From Devosia litorisediminis (GTDB taxonomy: Bacteria; Pseudomonadota; Alphaproteobacteria; Rhizobiales; Devosiaceae), in the NCBI RefSeq assembly GCF_018334155.1, contig NZ_JAGXTP010000003.1, forward strand, positions 1-64,000: a stretch of 64,000 bases of DNA, written 5' to 3'. Every line of letters starts with the position of its first letter. The first letter of the stretch is position 1. The notes beneath the pieces were generated by a model. That model saw nothing but the letters and a program-made list of their open reading frames with translations. It was not told the origin of the DNA and did no database searches. The position numbers and the translations under genes are program-made. Positions 10,456 through 20,641 of the stretch are shown in pieces.

Positions 10456-12723
10456 TCAAACGGGCAGGTTCTGCTTCTCGATCCATTCCTGCAGCAATTG
10501 GCGAATGGTCACCCCATCCGCGCCATCGCTGAGCGCCGCGCCGACCGATTGCCGGATCGGCTCCAGATCAAGATTGAGCACCAGTTCCTTGATCGGTCCG
10601 ATCGAGGCGGGGCCCATCGACAGCCGGGTCATGCCCACCGCCATCAGCGCGAGTGCCTCAAGCGGCTTTCCCGCAAGCTCACCACACATGGTGATGGGAA
10701 TATTGTAGCGACGGGCGGCATCGACCACCAGACGGATGGCGCGCAGGCGCGGCATGCCGATGGGGTCGTAATGCTTGGCCACACGTGGATTGGCGCGATC
10801 GGACGCAGTCAAAAACTGCACCAGATCGTTTGAACCGATCGAGACGAAATCGGCCTGTGGCAGCAATTGATCGAGTTCGAACAGGAGCGACGGCACTTCC
10901 ACCATCACGCCCAGTTCCAGACGGCTGGGGACCGGCTTGCCGGCGCGGCGCAGGCGATCCACTTCCTTGTCCACCACCAGGCGGGTCTGCACGAACTCAA
11001 AGGTCTCGGTGACCATGGGCACTAGGATCTTGAGCGGACGACCATTGGCGGCCAGCAGCAGGGCGCGTATCTGCGTGCGCAGCAGGCCCGGACGCTGCAG
11101 TCCCAGCCGGATCGAGCGGAAACCCATGGCCGGGTTTTCCTCGGCCATCGAGCGCTGATAGGGCAGCACCTTGTCGCCACCAATATCGAGCAGGCGGAAC
11201 ACCACCGGGCGCTCCCCGGCAATCGCCATGGCTTCGGCATAAAGCTCGGTCTGCTCGCTCAGCCGCGGCAGCTTGCTGGCAATCATGAACTGCAGTTCAG
11301 TGCGGAACAGCCCGACCCCGGCCGCGCCGGTATCGTCGAGCATGGGCAGATCGGCCACCAGACCCGAATTGTGCAGCAGCGTAATCGCCACACCATCCTT
11401 GGTTATCGATGGCTTGTCCTTGAGCGCGGCATAGTGGGCCCGGCGCTTGGCCGTGACCTTTACCTTGTCGATATAGGCCTGCTCGATATCGGGCGTGGGC
11501 CGCAAATGCACAATGCCCGCGCCGCCATCAAGAATGATGTCATCGCCGGTTTCGCACATCGAGACAATCGACTGCGCCTGCCCCACCGCCACCATGCCGA
11601 GCGACCGGGCAACGATAGCCACATGGGCCGTGGTGCCGCCCTCTTCGAGGACGATGCCGCGCAGTTTGGTGCGGTCATACTCAAGCAGTTCAGCGGGGCC
11701 CATATTGCGGGCCACCAGAATGGCATTATCGGGCAGCGCCTTGCGCGCCAGCGCCTGACCATCGCCCGTCAGCACGCGCAACAGCCGGTTGGCCAGATCG
11801 TCCAGATCATGCAGCCGGTCGCGAATATAGGGGTCCGTCTGGCGCAGCATGCGGGCGCGGGTGTCGTTCTGCACCCGCTCCACCGCCGCCTCGGCCGACA
11901 AGCCGTTATCGATCGCCTCGGCCAGCCGGTGCACCCAGCCCCGGTCGTTGGCGAACATGCGATAGGTTTCAAGAATTTCGCGGTGATCGGTGGCGCCGGC
12001 CATATCGCCATGATCGAGCATGGCATCGATCGATACGCGCATTTTTTCCAGCGCCGCTTCGAGTCGCAGCTTTTCGGCGTCGGTATCTTCGGCGATGAAA
12101 TTGGTGACCACCACACGCGGGTCATGCAGCACGACAGTGCCCAGCGCGATGCCGTCGGTAAAGCTGACGCCGGTATACATGCGAGGCCGCCTGAGATCGA
12201 TATCGGACCCCGGCTTGATCAGATTGTCAAAATCGGAGGTCGCAATCATCTCGGCCAGAATTGTGGCCGTAGTCAGCATCGCCTCGGATTCGTCTTCGCC
12301 ATAGCGGCGGCGCTCGACATTCTGCACCACCAGAACGCCCAGCGTCTGGCCCGCGCGCAGCACCGGCACGCCCAAAAAGGCGTTATAGCGCTCTTCCCCG
12401 GTTTCCGGGCGATAGGCAAAGGAGGGGTGGCTGGTGGCGTCGTCCAGATTGAGCGGTTCGGCTTCGGCCGCGATCAGACCGACCAGACCCTCCCCCAGCC
12501 GCAGCGTGGTCATATGCACCGCTTCAGCTGCCAGGCCCTTGGAGGCAAACAGCTCCAGCGCACCGTCATCACGCAGCACGTAAAACGAACAGACATCGGC
12601 GTGCATGTTGTCGGCGATCAAGCCAACGATCTTGTCGAGCCGCTCTTGCGAAGCCAGCTGCTCCGCCATCGTCTCGCGCAGCTGCCGAAGCAGCACGCGA
12701 GGGCCGCCAGTACTCGTGACCAT
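10456..12723 (-). CDS. ptsP: phosphoenolpyruvate-protein phosphotransferase PtsP (EI-Ntr)
   Basis: EI-Ntr takes phosphate from PEP and passes it to NPr, starting the nitrogen-related PTS that links carbon, nitrogen and potassium status. The 755-residue protein has an N-terminal GAF domain (about 25-165), the swivelling phosphohistidine domain with active His367 in GGTTAHVAIVARSLG, and the C-terminal PEP-binding barrel with GLFRTELQF, GSNDLVQF and MCGELAG. The GAF domain separates it from sugar-PTS enzyme I. The ATG at 12723 follows AAGGGTAG. It sits between lysC and prfA, a common alphaproteobacterial order. Confidence 0.95.
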   Translation of the reverse strand: MVTSTGGPRVLLRQLRETMAEQLASQERLDKIVGLIADNMHADVCSFYVLRDDGALELFASKGLAAEAVHMTTLRLGEGLVGLIAAEAEPLNLDDATSHPSFAYRPETGEERYNAFLGVPVLRAGQTLGVLVVQNVERRRYGEDESEAMLTTATILAEMIATSDFDNLIKPGSDIDLRRPRMYTGVSFTDGIALGTVVLHDPRVVVTNFIAEDTDAEKLRLEAALEKMRVSIDAMLDHGDMAGATDHREILETYRMFANDRGWVHRLAEAIDNGLSAEAAVERVQNDTRARMLRQTDPYIRDRLHDLDDLANRLLRVLTGDGQALARKALPDNAILVARNMGPAELLEYDRTKLRGIVLEEGGTTAHVAIVARSLGMVAVGQAQSIVSMCETGDDIILDGGAGIVHLRPTPDIEQAYIDKVKVTAKRRAHYAALKDKPSITKDGVAITLLHNSGLVADLPMLDDTGAAGVGLFRTELQFMIASKLPRLSEQTELYAEAMAIAGERPVVFRLLDIGGDKVLPYQRSMAEENPAMGFRSIRLGLQRPGLLRTQIRALLLAANGRPLKILVPMVTETFEFVQTRLVVDKEVDRLRRAGKPVPSRLELGVMVEVPSLLFELDQLLPQADFVSIGSNDLVQFLTASDRANPRVAKHYDPIGMPRLRAIRLVVDAARRYNIPITMCGELAGKPLEALALMAVGMTRLSMGPASIGPIKELVLNLDLEPIRQSVGAALSDGADGVTIRQLLQEWIEKQNLPV

Positions 12724-12789
12724 CTACCCTTAGGCGACCCGCAAAGCCGCCCCCCTATAACGGACGCGGCTCAACCCCCTCGACGGAGC

Positions 12790-14055
12790 TTATGCGTCCT
12801 TCTTGTCCAACCCGTAATAAGTATGCAGGGCGCGAACCGCAAGCTCGGCATATTGTTCATCGATCAATACCGAGGTCTTGATTTCCGAAGTGGTGATCAG
12901 CTGGATGTTGATGCCCTTGTCCGCCAGAGCCTTGAACATCGAGGATGCAACACCGGCATGACTGCGCATGCCAACACCCACCACCGACACCTTAGCCCCG
13001 CCCTTGGAGCCCGAAATGCGGGCATATTCGATGCGGTCGCTGGCATCCTTGATGGTCTTGATTGCCTTGTCATATTCACTGTCGGGGACAGTGAAGGTGA
13101 TGTCGGTAGTGGCCCCGTCATCGGCAACGTTCTGCACAATCATATCCACAATGATGCCCTGATCGGCCAGTGTGCCAAACACTGCCGCGGCCACGCCAGG
13201 ATTGTCCTTGACGTCGCGCAGGGTGATCTTGGCCTCGGCCTTGGCGAGCGTCACGCCCGAAACGATCTGCTTTTCCATGATCTCATCCTCATCGCATACG
13301 AGCGTGCCGGGAACGCCCGGCGAACCATCCGGCGCCACCTGGAGCGCATTGGGGTCATCAAAACTGGATCGCACCAACAGCCGCACCTTGTAGGCCATGG
13401 CCATTTCGACCGAGCGGATCATCAGCACCTTGGCGCCAAGCGAGGCCATTTCGAGCATTTCCTCAAAGGAAATCTTGGTCAGCCGCTGCGCCTTGGGCAC
13501 GATGCGCGGATCCGTTGTGTAAACGCCGTCAACATCGGTGTAGATATCGCAGCGATCTGCCTTGACCGCCGCAGCCACGGCAACCGCCGAGGTATCCGAA
13601 CCACCGCGACCCAGCGTGGTCACCCGGCCATGCGGCGAGACCCCCTGGAAACCGGTGATCACTGGCACCCAGCCATCGCTCAGACGCTTGTCGAGTTCGC
13701 TCGGGTCAATTTCGGTTATGCGGGCCGCGCCATGCGCATCATCGGTATGGATGGGCACCTGCCAGCCGGCAAACGAGCGCGACTGAATACCCATTTCGCT
13801 CAGCACGATGGCCATCAGTCCGGCTGTCACCTGCTCGCCCGACGCCACCACGGCATCATATTCGCGCGCATCATGCAGTGGGCTGGCTTCATTGACCCAG
13901 CCGACCAGTTCATTGGTCTTGCCGGACATGGCCGAGACAACCACGGCAACTTCATTGCCCGCATCGACTTCGCGCTTCACATGCAGCGCAGCCTGACGAA
14001 TACGCTCGACAGTGGCTACTGACGTGCCACCGAACTTGACGACTATCCGGGCCAC
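12790..14055 (-). CDS. lysC: aspartate kinase
   Basis: Phosphorylates aspartate, the committed step to lysine, threonine, methionine and diaminopimelate. The 421-residue protein opens with KFGGTS (residues 7-12), has the kinase-core segment GRGGSDTSAVAVA, and ends in two ACT domains (about 265 to the end), where lysine or threonine usually gives feedback control. The start is GTG at 14055 with AGGG upstream. It heads the minus-strand run lysC-ptsP-prfA-prmC and is divergent from ubiG, so the 164 bases between should hold both promoters. Confidence 0.96.
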   Translation of the reverse strand: MARIVVKFGGTSVATVERIRQAALHVKREVDAGNEVAVVVSAMSGKTNELVGWVNEASPLHDAREYDAVVASGEQVTAGLMAIVLSEMGIQSRSFAGWQVPIHTDDAHGAARITEIDPSELDKRLSDGWVPVITGFQGVSPHGRVTTLGRGGSDTSAVAVAAAVKADRCDIYTDVDGVYTTDPRIVPKAQRLTKISFEEMLEMASLGAKVLMIRSVEMAMAYKVRLLVRSSFDDPNALQVAPDGSPGVPGTLVCDEDEIMEKQIVSGVTLAKAEAKITLRDVKDNPGVAAAVFGTLADQGIIVDMIVQNVADDGATTDITFTVPDSEYDKAIKTIKDASDRIEYARISGSKGGAKVSVVGVGMRSHAGVASSMFKALADKGINIQLITTSEIKTSVLIDEQYAELAVRALHTYYGLDKKDA

Positions 14056-14219
14056 GACCCTACCCCGTTCCTCCGGCCGAACCCGCCGGTACGCTCATTG
14101 TTGGGCGCTGCAATGCCACAAAGGCGGGGCGCGATCAACTATGATCCGTTGCCCGCGACGCCACGTACCTTGCCTGAGCCATACTGAGCGGGTCATATGG
14201 CCCCATCAAGGAGCCTGCC

Positions 14220-14960
14220 ATGACCGCCACCACCATCAATGACGCCGAAATCGCCAAATTCACCGCGATGGCCGAGGAATGGTGGGACCCCAAGGGCAAG
14301 TTCAAGCCGCTGCACAAGTTCAATCCCGTGCGCATGAGCTATATTCGCGAGCACCTGCTGAACCACTTCAAGCTCGATGGCGCCGCCATGCGGCCCTTTG
14401 AGGGACTGAGCATTCTTGATGTCGGATGTGGTGGCGGCCTGCTCTGTGAACCGCTGGCCCGGCTCGGCGCCACCGCTACCGGCATTGATGCCGCCGAACG
14501 CAATATCGTCATCGCCAGGCTGCATGCCGAAAAGTCGGGCCTCGATATCGATTATCAGGCCACCACCAGCGAAGCCCTGGCCGCCCAAGGCAAGACCTTT
14601 GACATGGTGCTCAACATGGAAGTGGTCGAGCATGTCGACAATGTGCCGCTCTACATGAAGAGCTGCGCCGATCTGGTCAAACCCGGCGGGTTGATGCTGA
14701 CAGCCACGCTCAACCGCACCGCCCGCGCCTATGCGCTGGCCATTATTGGCGCTGAACGCGTGCTGCGCTGGTTGCCCGTGGGCACCCATGACTGGAACAA
14801 GTTCCTCACCCCCGACGAGGTCAAGGCGCTGATCACCCGTAACGGGCTTGAGGTCACCGCGGAAACCGGTGTCGTATTTCACCCGCTGGCCGATGAGTGG
14901 CGCAAATCGCGCGACATGGCGATCAATTACATGGTGATGGCCCAGCGCCCCGCCGCCTGA
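14220..14960 (+). CDS. ubiG: bifunctional 2-polyprenyl-6-hydroxyphenol methylase / 3-demethylubiquinol 3-O-methyltransferase
   Basis: UbiG performs both O-methylations of ubiquinone synthesis. The 246-residue protein has the SAM-binding LDVGCGGG (66-73), the following acidic residue in GIDAAERN, and family segments EEWWDPKGKFKPLHKFNPVR near the N-terminus and GTHDWNKFLTPDE in the second half. The ATG at 14220 follows AAGGAG. It is transcribed alone or with the small secreted protein after it. The assignment is secure from motif order and length. Confidence 0.96.
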   Translation: MTATTINDAEIAKFTAMAEEWWDPKGKFKPLHKFNPVRMSYIREHLLNHFKLDGAAMRPFEGLSILDVGCGGGLLCEPLARLGATATGIDAAERNIVIARLHAEKSGLDIDYQATTSEALAAQGKTFDMVLNMEVVEHVDNVPLYMKSCADLVKPGGLMLTATLNRTARAYALAIIGAERVLRWLPVGTHDWNKFLTPDEVKALITRNGLEVTAETGVVFHPLADEWRKSRDMAINYMVMAQRPAA

Positions 14961-15034
14961 TCCGGCAAGATTTGGACGCTATATTCCAGCCGCTGATGCG
15001 CTATGATGGCGGTGCAACTTTGCCCGGAGCCATG

Positions 15035-15478
15035 ATGCGCCACACACTCCTTGTCACTGCCCTGATCATCAGCGTCGCGTTGATCACCCCCGTCTTCGCG
15101 CAAAGCGAAGAAGAGGTGATGGCGCGGATCGAGGATTTGCACGGCGAGGCGACAGCGTTTGGCGAGGCCTTTGGCCTGCTGCAGGACGCTTTTCTGTTCG
15201 GGGACCCCACAACCATTGCCGATCTGGGTCTCTATCCGCTCACGGTTCGCGCCAATGGCGAGGTCTATGATGTGCTTGAGGCGCAGGATCTGGTCGACAA
15301 TTTCGATAGCCTGCTGACCCCTCAAACCATCGAGGCGCTGTCAGCGCAGGACTATGCCGACCTGATCGTGACCAGCGAAGGCGTCGGCTTTGGCAATGGC
15401 GCCCTGTGGATGACCCTTGTCTGTCTCGACGACAGCTGCACCCAGACGCAATGGGGCATCCTCTCCATCAATAACTAG
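15035..15478 (+). CDS. hypothetical secreted protein (147 aa)
   Basis: I do not recognise the family. The N-terminus MRHTLLVTALIISVALITPVFA is a clear Sec signal peptide with an AXA-type cleavage site before QSEEE. The mature part is acidic, about 125 residues, with two cysteines near the C-terminus (LVCLDDSCTQ) that could form a disulfide in the periplasm. ATG codons occur at 15032 and 15035; the second has better spacing from GGAG at 15026-15029. It follows ubiG by 74 bases. Its stop shares a CTAG with the next, convergent gene. Confidence 0.7.
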   Translation: MRHTLLVTALIISVALITPVFAQSEEEVMARIEDLHGEATAFGEAFGLLQDAFLFGDPTTIADLGLYPLTVRANGEVYDVLEAQDLVDNFDSLLTPQTIEALSAQDYADLIVTSEGVGFGNGALWMTLVCLDDSCTQTQWGILSINN

Positions 15479-15858
15479 GCGTCGCACTCAGCCTCGATAT
15501 CGGCGGCCAATTCGAAGCTCTCTTCCTCGCTCAGGCCAACACCGCTGATATCGCCAACCGGTTCATTGCCCGTGTGCAGGGGGCGCAGTTCGCCCCAGCC
15601 GGCCTGCCATTTCACGCCGTCCTGCAGGGTAACAACAACTTCGGAAAATCCGTGCAGCGCCCGTGCACCCTCGGCAGCGTCCAGTGCAGCAGCGACATCG
15701 ATAAACTCGGCTTCATCGGCGTCCACATCGGCCACCGCATCCCACCAGACCGCAGCCTTGTGGCCAGCACCGCCATCGCTCTCAATCCCCACGGTAACCG
15801 CCTGCGGCACTGTGGCGCCAACGGGCACCTGCCGGAAACTCCTATGCGCGTCGTTCAT
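15475..15858 (-). CDS. hypothetical acidic protein (127 aa)
   Basis: A soluble, strongly acidic protein with no signal peptide or membrane segment and no family that I recognise. Asp, Glu and Ala dominate, and the C-terminal third is the most acidic. Support for coding comes from a good GGAGAG six bases before the ATG at 15858, GC-rich third positions and the absence of a better frame. The stop shares CTAG with the convergent secreted-protein gene. It is probably monocistronic. An antisense frame of similar length exists but lacks a ribosome binding site. Confidence 0.6.
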   Translation of the reverse strand: MNDAHRSFRQVPVGATVPQAVTVGIESDGGAGHKAAVWWDAVADVDADEAEFIDVAAALDAAEGARALHGFSEVVVTLQDGVKWQAGWGELRPLHTGNEPVGDISGVGLSEEESFELAADIEAECDA

Positions 15859-15990
15859 CAGAGCTCTCCTGTGTGTTTGGCTGACTAACGCCCGGACCGC
15901 GATTTCGATGCAGTGAGGGCCTATATGAGCGCCAAAAGGGCCATGTCAGCGCCCCACCTGATCACGTCGCGATCATCACGGCAATGTCAG

Positions 15991-16013
15991 CCGTACCGTA
16001 CGGTACGGTACGG
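15991..16013. promoter_or_regulatory. palindromic pentamer-repeat element upstream of ilvD
   Basis: CCGTACCGTACGGTACGG (15991-16008) is a perfect 18-base palindrome, extended by another TACGG to 16013. It can also be read as overlapping copies of GTACC/GGTAC. It lies about 90 bases before the ilvD start in a short intergenic region, where a repressor or activator site would be expected. Which protein binds is not evident. Confidence 0.55.
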
Positions 16014-16103
16014 TTTTCGATTGATCCAATGCTGGAATGGGTTTAAACAGCATCAACCGCGCCTTAGCCCGTTTTGGGTGCACTGAATTTCGAGGACCCC
16101 GCA

Positions 16104-17948
16104 ATGCCCGCATATCGTTCCCGTACCACCACCCATGGCCGCAATATGGCTGGCGCGCGTGGCCTCTGGCGCGCCACCGGGATGAAGGATGGCGATTTCG
16201 GCAAGCCCATCATCGCCGTGGTCAATTCCTTCACCCAGTTCGTGCCCGGCCATGTCCATCTCAAGGATTTGGGTCAATTGGTGGCCCGCGAGATTGAGGC
16301 GGCTGGCGGCGTCGCCAAGGAATTCAACACCATTGCGGTCGATGACGGCATCGCCATGGGTCATGACGGCATGCTGTATTCCCTGCCCAGCCGCGACCTG
16401 ATCGCGGATTCGGTGGAATACATGGTCAACGCGCACTGCGCCGACGCCATGGTCTGCATCTCCAATTGCGACAAGATCACTCCCGGCATGCTCAATGCCG
16501 CCATGCGCATCAACATCCCCGTGGTGTTCGTGTCGGGTGGCCCGATGGAAGCCGGCAAGGCCATGCTCAAGGGCAAGCTGCAGTCGCTCGATCTGGTCGA
16601 CGCCATGGTGATGGCCGCCGACGACGCCTATAGCGACGAAGAGGTCCAGGCTGTCGAAGAAGCGGCCTGCCCCACCTGCGGGTCATGCTCGGGCATGTTC
16701 ACCGCCAATTCGATGAACTGCCTGACCGAGGCACTCGGCCTCAGCCTGCCGGGCAATGGCTCGACGCTGGCCACCCATTCCGATCGCAAGCACCTGTTTG
16801 AAGAAGCCGGGCGCGTGATCGTGGACATTGCCAAGCGTTGGTACGAGCAGGACGACGCGTCGGTGCTGCCGCGCTCGATTGCGACCAAGGCTGCGTTTGA
16901 AAATGCCATGACGCTCGACATCGCCATGGGCGGCTCGACCAATACCGTGCTGCACATTCTAGCGGCCGCCCATGAGGGCGGTGTCGATTTCACCATGGAC
17001 GATATCGATGCGCTCAGCCGCCGTGTCCCCGTGCTGGCCAAGGTCGCGCCCGCCATCGCCGACATCCATATGGAAGACGTGCACCGTGCCGGCGGCATCA
17101 TGGCGATTCTGGGCCAGCTCGACCGCGCCGGCCTGATCAACCGCAACGAGCCCACCATTCACATGCCGACCATTGGCGATGCGCTCGACAAGTGGGACAT
17201 CTCCCGCACCAATTCCGAAAGCGTGCGCAATTTCTTCATGGCCGCCCCTGGCGGCGTGCGCACCACCCAGGCCTTCAGCCAGTCCAACCGGTGGGCCGAG
17301 CTGGATCTGGATCGCCAGGGCGGCGTCATTCGCTCGGCCGATGCCGCCTATTCCAAGGATGGCGGCCTCGCCGTGCTCAAGGGCAACATCGCCATCGATG
17401 GTTGCATCGTCAAGACCGCTGGCGTTGATGAATCGATCCTCAAATTCACCGGACCAGCCCGCGTCTTCGAGAGCCAGGACGATACCGTCAAGGCCATCCT
17501 GACCAACCAGATCAAAGCAGGCGACGTGCTCGTCATCCGCTATGAAGGCCCGCGCGGCGGCCCCGGCATGCAGGAAATGCTCTACCCAACGAGCTATCTG
17601 AAGTCCAAGGGCATGGGCAAGGCCTGCGCCCTGCTCACCGATGGCCGGTTCTCGGGCGGCACCTCGGGTCTGTCCATCGGTCACGTTTCGCCAGAAGCGG
17701 CCGAAGGCGGCACCATCGGTCTGGTGCGTGAAGGCGACACCATCGAGATCGATATCCCCAATCGCTCCATCACCCTGCTGGTTGGCGAAGATGAGCTGGC
17801 CCAGCGCCGTCACGATCAGGATCAGCTGGGCTGGAAGCCCGCCCAGCCGCGCAAGCGCAATGTGACTCAGGCACTGCGGGCCTATGCGGCCTTTGCCACC
17901 TCTGCCGCGCGCGGCGCCGTGCGCGATCTCGGTGATCTGGACAAGTAA
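16104..17948 (+). CDS. ilvD: dihydroxy-acid dehydratase
   Basis: Dehydrates 2,3-dihydroxy acids to the 2-keto acid precursors of valine, leucine, isoleucine and pantothenate, using an iron-sulfur cluster. Cluster and metal residues are visible: Asp81 in VDDGIAMGH, Cys122 in [10 protein letters not shown], and Cys195 in [15 protein letters not shown]. The product is 614 residues, normal for the long IlvD type. I chose the ATG at 16104 with GAGGA eight bases upstream; a longer frame from 16074 adds ten unsupported residues. A strong terminator follows, so the gene is monocistronic. A palindromic element lies upstream. Confidence 0.96.
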   Translation: MPAYRSRTTTHGRNMAGARGLWRATGMKDGDFGKPIIAVVNSFTQFVPGHVHLKDLGQLVAREIEAAGGVAKEFNTIAVDDGIAMGHDGMLYSLPSRDLIADSVEYMVNAHCADAMVCISNCDKITPGMLNAAMRINIPVVFVSGGPMEAGKAMLKGKLQSLDLVDAMVMAADDAYSDEEVQAVEEAACPTCGSCSGMFTANSMNCLTEALGLSLPGNGSTLATHSDRKHLFEEAGRVIVDIAKRWYEQDDASVLPRSIATKAAFENAMTLDIAMGGSTNTVLHILAAAHEGGVDFTMDDIDALSRRVPVLAKVAPAIADIHMEDVHRAGGIMAILGQLDRAGLINRNEPTIHMPTIGDALDKWDISRTNSESVRNFFMAAPGGVRTTQAFSQSNRWAELDLDRQGGVIRSADAAYSKDGGLAVLKGNIAIDGCIVKTAGVDESILKFTGPARVFESQDDTVKAILTNQIKAGDVLVIRYEGPRGGPGMQEMLYPTSYLKSKGMGKACALLTDGRFSGGTSGLSIGHVSPEAAEGGTIGLVREGDTIEIDIPNRSITLLVGEDELAQRRHDQDQLGWKPAQPRKRNVTQALRAYAAFATSAARGAVRDLGDLDK

Positions 17949-17952
17949 AACT

Positions 17953-17982
17953 AGGGGCCCGCGGATCAATCCGCGGGCCCCT
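17953..17982 (+). terminator. hairpin terminator of ilvD
   Basis: AGGGGCCCGCGGAT and ATCCGCGGGCCCCT form a perfect 14-bp stem with a two-base loop, four bases after the ilvD stop. Only a weak T-rich stretch (ATTTTCG) follows, but the stem is very stable. Confidence 0.75.
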
Positions 17983-18062
17983 GCTACATTTTCGTGACAC
18001 ACCTGTTATCGCGTGCTAGAGGCACGCTCAGCCGAAGGCGGTCTGCCAAGATTGCCGGCTGG

Positions 18063-18109
18063 TTAGGTTCGATAGCGGGGATTCCACCCTCCCTATCGGA
18101 CCGACCTAA
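18063..18109 (-). terminator. imperfect hairpin downstream of the aldo/keto reductase gene
   Basis: TTAGGT and CGATAG at 18063-18075 pair with CTATCG and ACCTAA at 18093-18109 across a small bulge, with GGG/CCC closing the loop. It lies just past the aldo/keto reductase stop. There is no T-tract, so it may act as a mRNA-end stabiliser rather than a full terminator. Confidence 0.35.
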
Positions 18110-18115
18110 AACCCC

Positions 18116-19027
<912 letters not shown>

Positions 19028-19453
19028 CTAGTTGTGTTCGTCAGGCAGGTCCGGCAGCGGCAGAAACTCGATGCCGTCCTCTGCCAGCCCGGCGACCTCG
19101 TCATGCGTCGCCTCGCCATAAATGCCGCGCGCCTCGACCTCTTCGAAATGGATCTTGCGCGCCTCTTCGGCAAATTTGTCACCGACATAATCGGCTTCGC
19201 TGGTGACCTTGTCGCGATAGGCCCGCAGCATTTCGCGGATCTTGGCGGCCTCGGGGTGACCGGCGCTGACCACAACCTTGTCGCCGTCACTACGGGCCAC
19301 GGCGGGCGCCATCAGCGCCTTCTCAACATCGCCATCGCCGCACACCGCGCAGGTCACCAGACCGCGCGTCTTCTGCTCATCAAACGCTGCAGCGTTCCTG
19401 AACCAGACGTCGAACTGGTGGCCTTGTGAGCATTGGAGGGAATACTGGATCAC
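19028..19453 (-). CDS. DUF1178 family protein
   Basis: A 141-residue cytosolic protein of the alpha/betaproteobacterial DUF1178 family. The N-terminus has a zinc-ribbon-like set: Cys8 and His12 in LQCSQGHQF, then Cys35 and Cys38 in CAVC. The second half is charged, with the conserved GIYGEATHDEV segment. Function is unknown; the metal-binding look is inference. The start is GTG at 19453 with GAGAAG upstream. It lies downstream of the nitrilase, grxC and comF genes on the same strand, an arrangement common in Hyphomicrobiales. Confidence 0.9.
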   Translation of the reverse strand: MIQYSLQCSQGHQFDVWFRNAAAFDEQKTRGLVTCAVCGDGDVEKALMAPAVARSDGDKVVVSAGHPEAAKIREMLRAYRDKVTSEADYVGDKFAEEARKIHFEEVEARGIYGEATHDEVAGLAEDGIEFLPLPDLPDEHN

Positions 19454-19510
19454 GGCAAAACTTCTCGAGCGCCTCTATGGCGCGGCTGTAGCAGAATAGC
19501 TGGTTTTGAC

Positions 19511-20341
19511 CTAGCGCGGCAACGCGGCCGGCGTGGCGAAGGTTTTTTCATTGGCAAGAGCGGGAATCCGCCCTCGCGCATCCGCGACCAACTCCGGCGT
19601 AATCTCGGCCACCAGCACGCCGGGCTGGTCATGATCAAGCTCGCCCACAACCCGACCCCAGGGGTCGATAATGATGGAATGGCCATAAGTAGCCCGGCCA
19701 TTGGCGTGCTGTCCGCCCTGCGCCGCAGCAATCACATAAGAGCCTGTCTCGATCGCCCGGGCGCGCAGCAGCACATGCCAGTGCGCCTGCCCGGTTGGCA
19801 CCGTAAACGCCGCTGGCACCGCCATCAGCGAGGCGCCCGCATTGGCCAGGGCATTGAACAGCTTGGGAAAACGCATGTCGTAGCAGATCGCCATGCCGAG
19901 CGTAAAATCGCCCACTGGCGCCGTTACCGCCGTCTCGCCGCCACGATAGGTATCGCTTTCACGATAGGCATTGAGCCCGGCAATGGTGGCATCGAACAGG
20001 TGGATCTTGTCATACTGCGCCGCGATTTGACCATCGGGCCCGAACAGCACCGACCGGTTCGCGAACCGGCCATCATCGAGCGGCACGGCCAGCGAACCGA
20101 TATGAATGTGGATACCATGGTGCCGGGCCAGTTCCCCCACACGCGCCAATTGCGGGTCATCTTCAAAAGGCGATGCCACGGCAGCAAGGCCAGCGCGGTT
20201 TTCCCCGAAGGCCATCGTCACTTCGGGCGTCAACACATAGCGCGCGCCCGCCTGCGTGGCCTCGGCCAGCAGGGGCTCAAGCGCCGCCATATTGGCCGAC
20301 GGGTCCGCACCCGAGCGCATCTGAATCGCCGCTATCTTCAC
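19511..20341 (-). CDS. carbon-nitrogen hydrolase (nitrilase superfamily, Nit1/NitFhit-like)
   Basis: A 276-residue cytosolic amidase with the complete nitrilase triad: Glu40 in LTPE, Lys112 in QYDKIHLFD and Cys153 in GMAICYDMRFP. The YDKIHLFD and CYDMRFPKLF segments are typical of the Nit branch that hydrolyses deaminated glutathione, so that repair role is plausible. Its neighbour grxC, only 11 bases upstream on the same strand, would fit a glutathione-linked role. The start is the ATG at 20341. The family is certain; the substrate is inferred. Confidence 0.92.
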   Translation of the reverse strand: MKIAAIQMRSGADPSANMAALEPLLAEATQAGARYVLTPEVTMAFGENRAGLAAVASPFEDDPQLARVGELARHHGIHIHIGSLAVPLDDGRFANRSVLFGPDGQIAAQYDKIHLFDATIAGLNAYRESDTYRGGETAVTAPVGDFTLGMAICYDMRFPKLFNALANAGASLMAVPAAFTVPTGQAHWHVLLRARAIETGSYVIAAAQGGQHANGRATYGHSIIIDPWGRVVGELDHDQPGVLVAEITPELVADARGRIPALANEKTFATPAALPR

Positions 20342-20352
20342 CCGGGCAATCC

Positions 20353-20607
20353 CTAGCGAGTCAGCAGCGGATCAAGGCCACCGCGCCGATCAAGCGCCGC
20401 CATATCGTCATAGCCGCCGATATGGGCATCATCGATAAAGATCTGTGGCACCGTGCGGCGACCATGGGCGCGCTGCATCATGGCTTCGCGCAGGGACGGG
20501 TCCAGCACGTTGATCTCTGTATAGTCTGCGCCTTTTTCAGCCAGCAGCGATTTGGCTGCATGGCAAAACGGGCAGGTCGGCGTCGTATAGATTTCGATGG
20601 TAGCCAA
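20353..20607 (-). CDS. grxC: glutaredoxin 3
   Basis: A small thiol-disulfide oxidoreductase that uses glutathione to reduce protein disulfides and mixed disulfides. The active site is CPFC (Cys12, Cys15), with the cis-proline loop TVPQIF and the glutathione-binding GGYDD. At 84 residues it matches GrxC. I chose TTG at 20607, preceded by GGGAGA, giving MATIEIYTT; a longer frame from 20670 would overlap comF and add residues unlike any glutaredoxin. It sits between comF and the nitrilase on one strand. Confidence 0.94.
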   Translation of the reverse strand: MATIEIYTTPTCPFCHAAKSLLAEKGADYTEINVLDPSLREAMMQRAHGRRTVPQIFIDDAHIGGYDDMAALDRRGGLDPLLTR

Positions 20608-20641
20608 TTCAAAATTCTCCCATGAATACGGGTGCTTGCTC

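Noticed and set aside
15991..16013. Short CRISPR-like or microsatellite array
   Set aside because: The repeat unit is five bases with no spacers and only four to five copies; the palindrome fits a regulatory site better.
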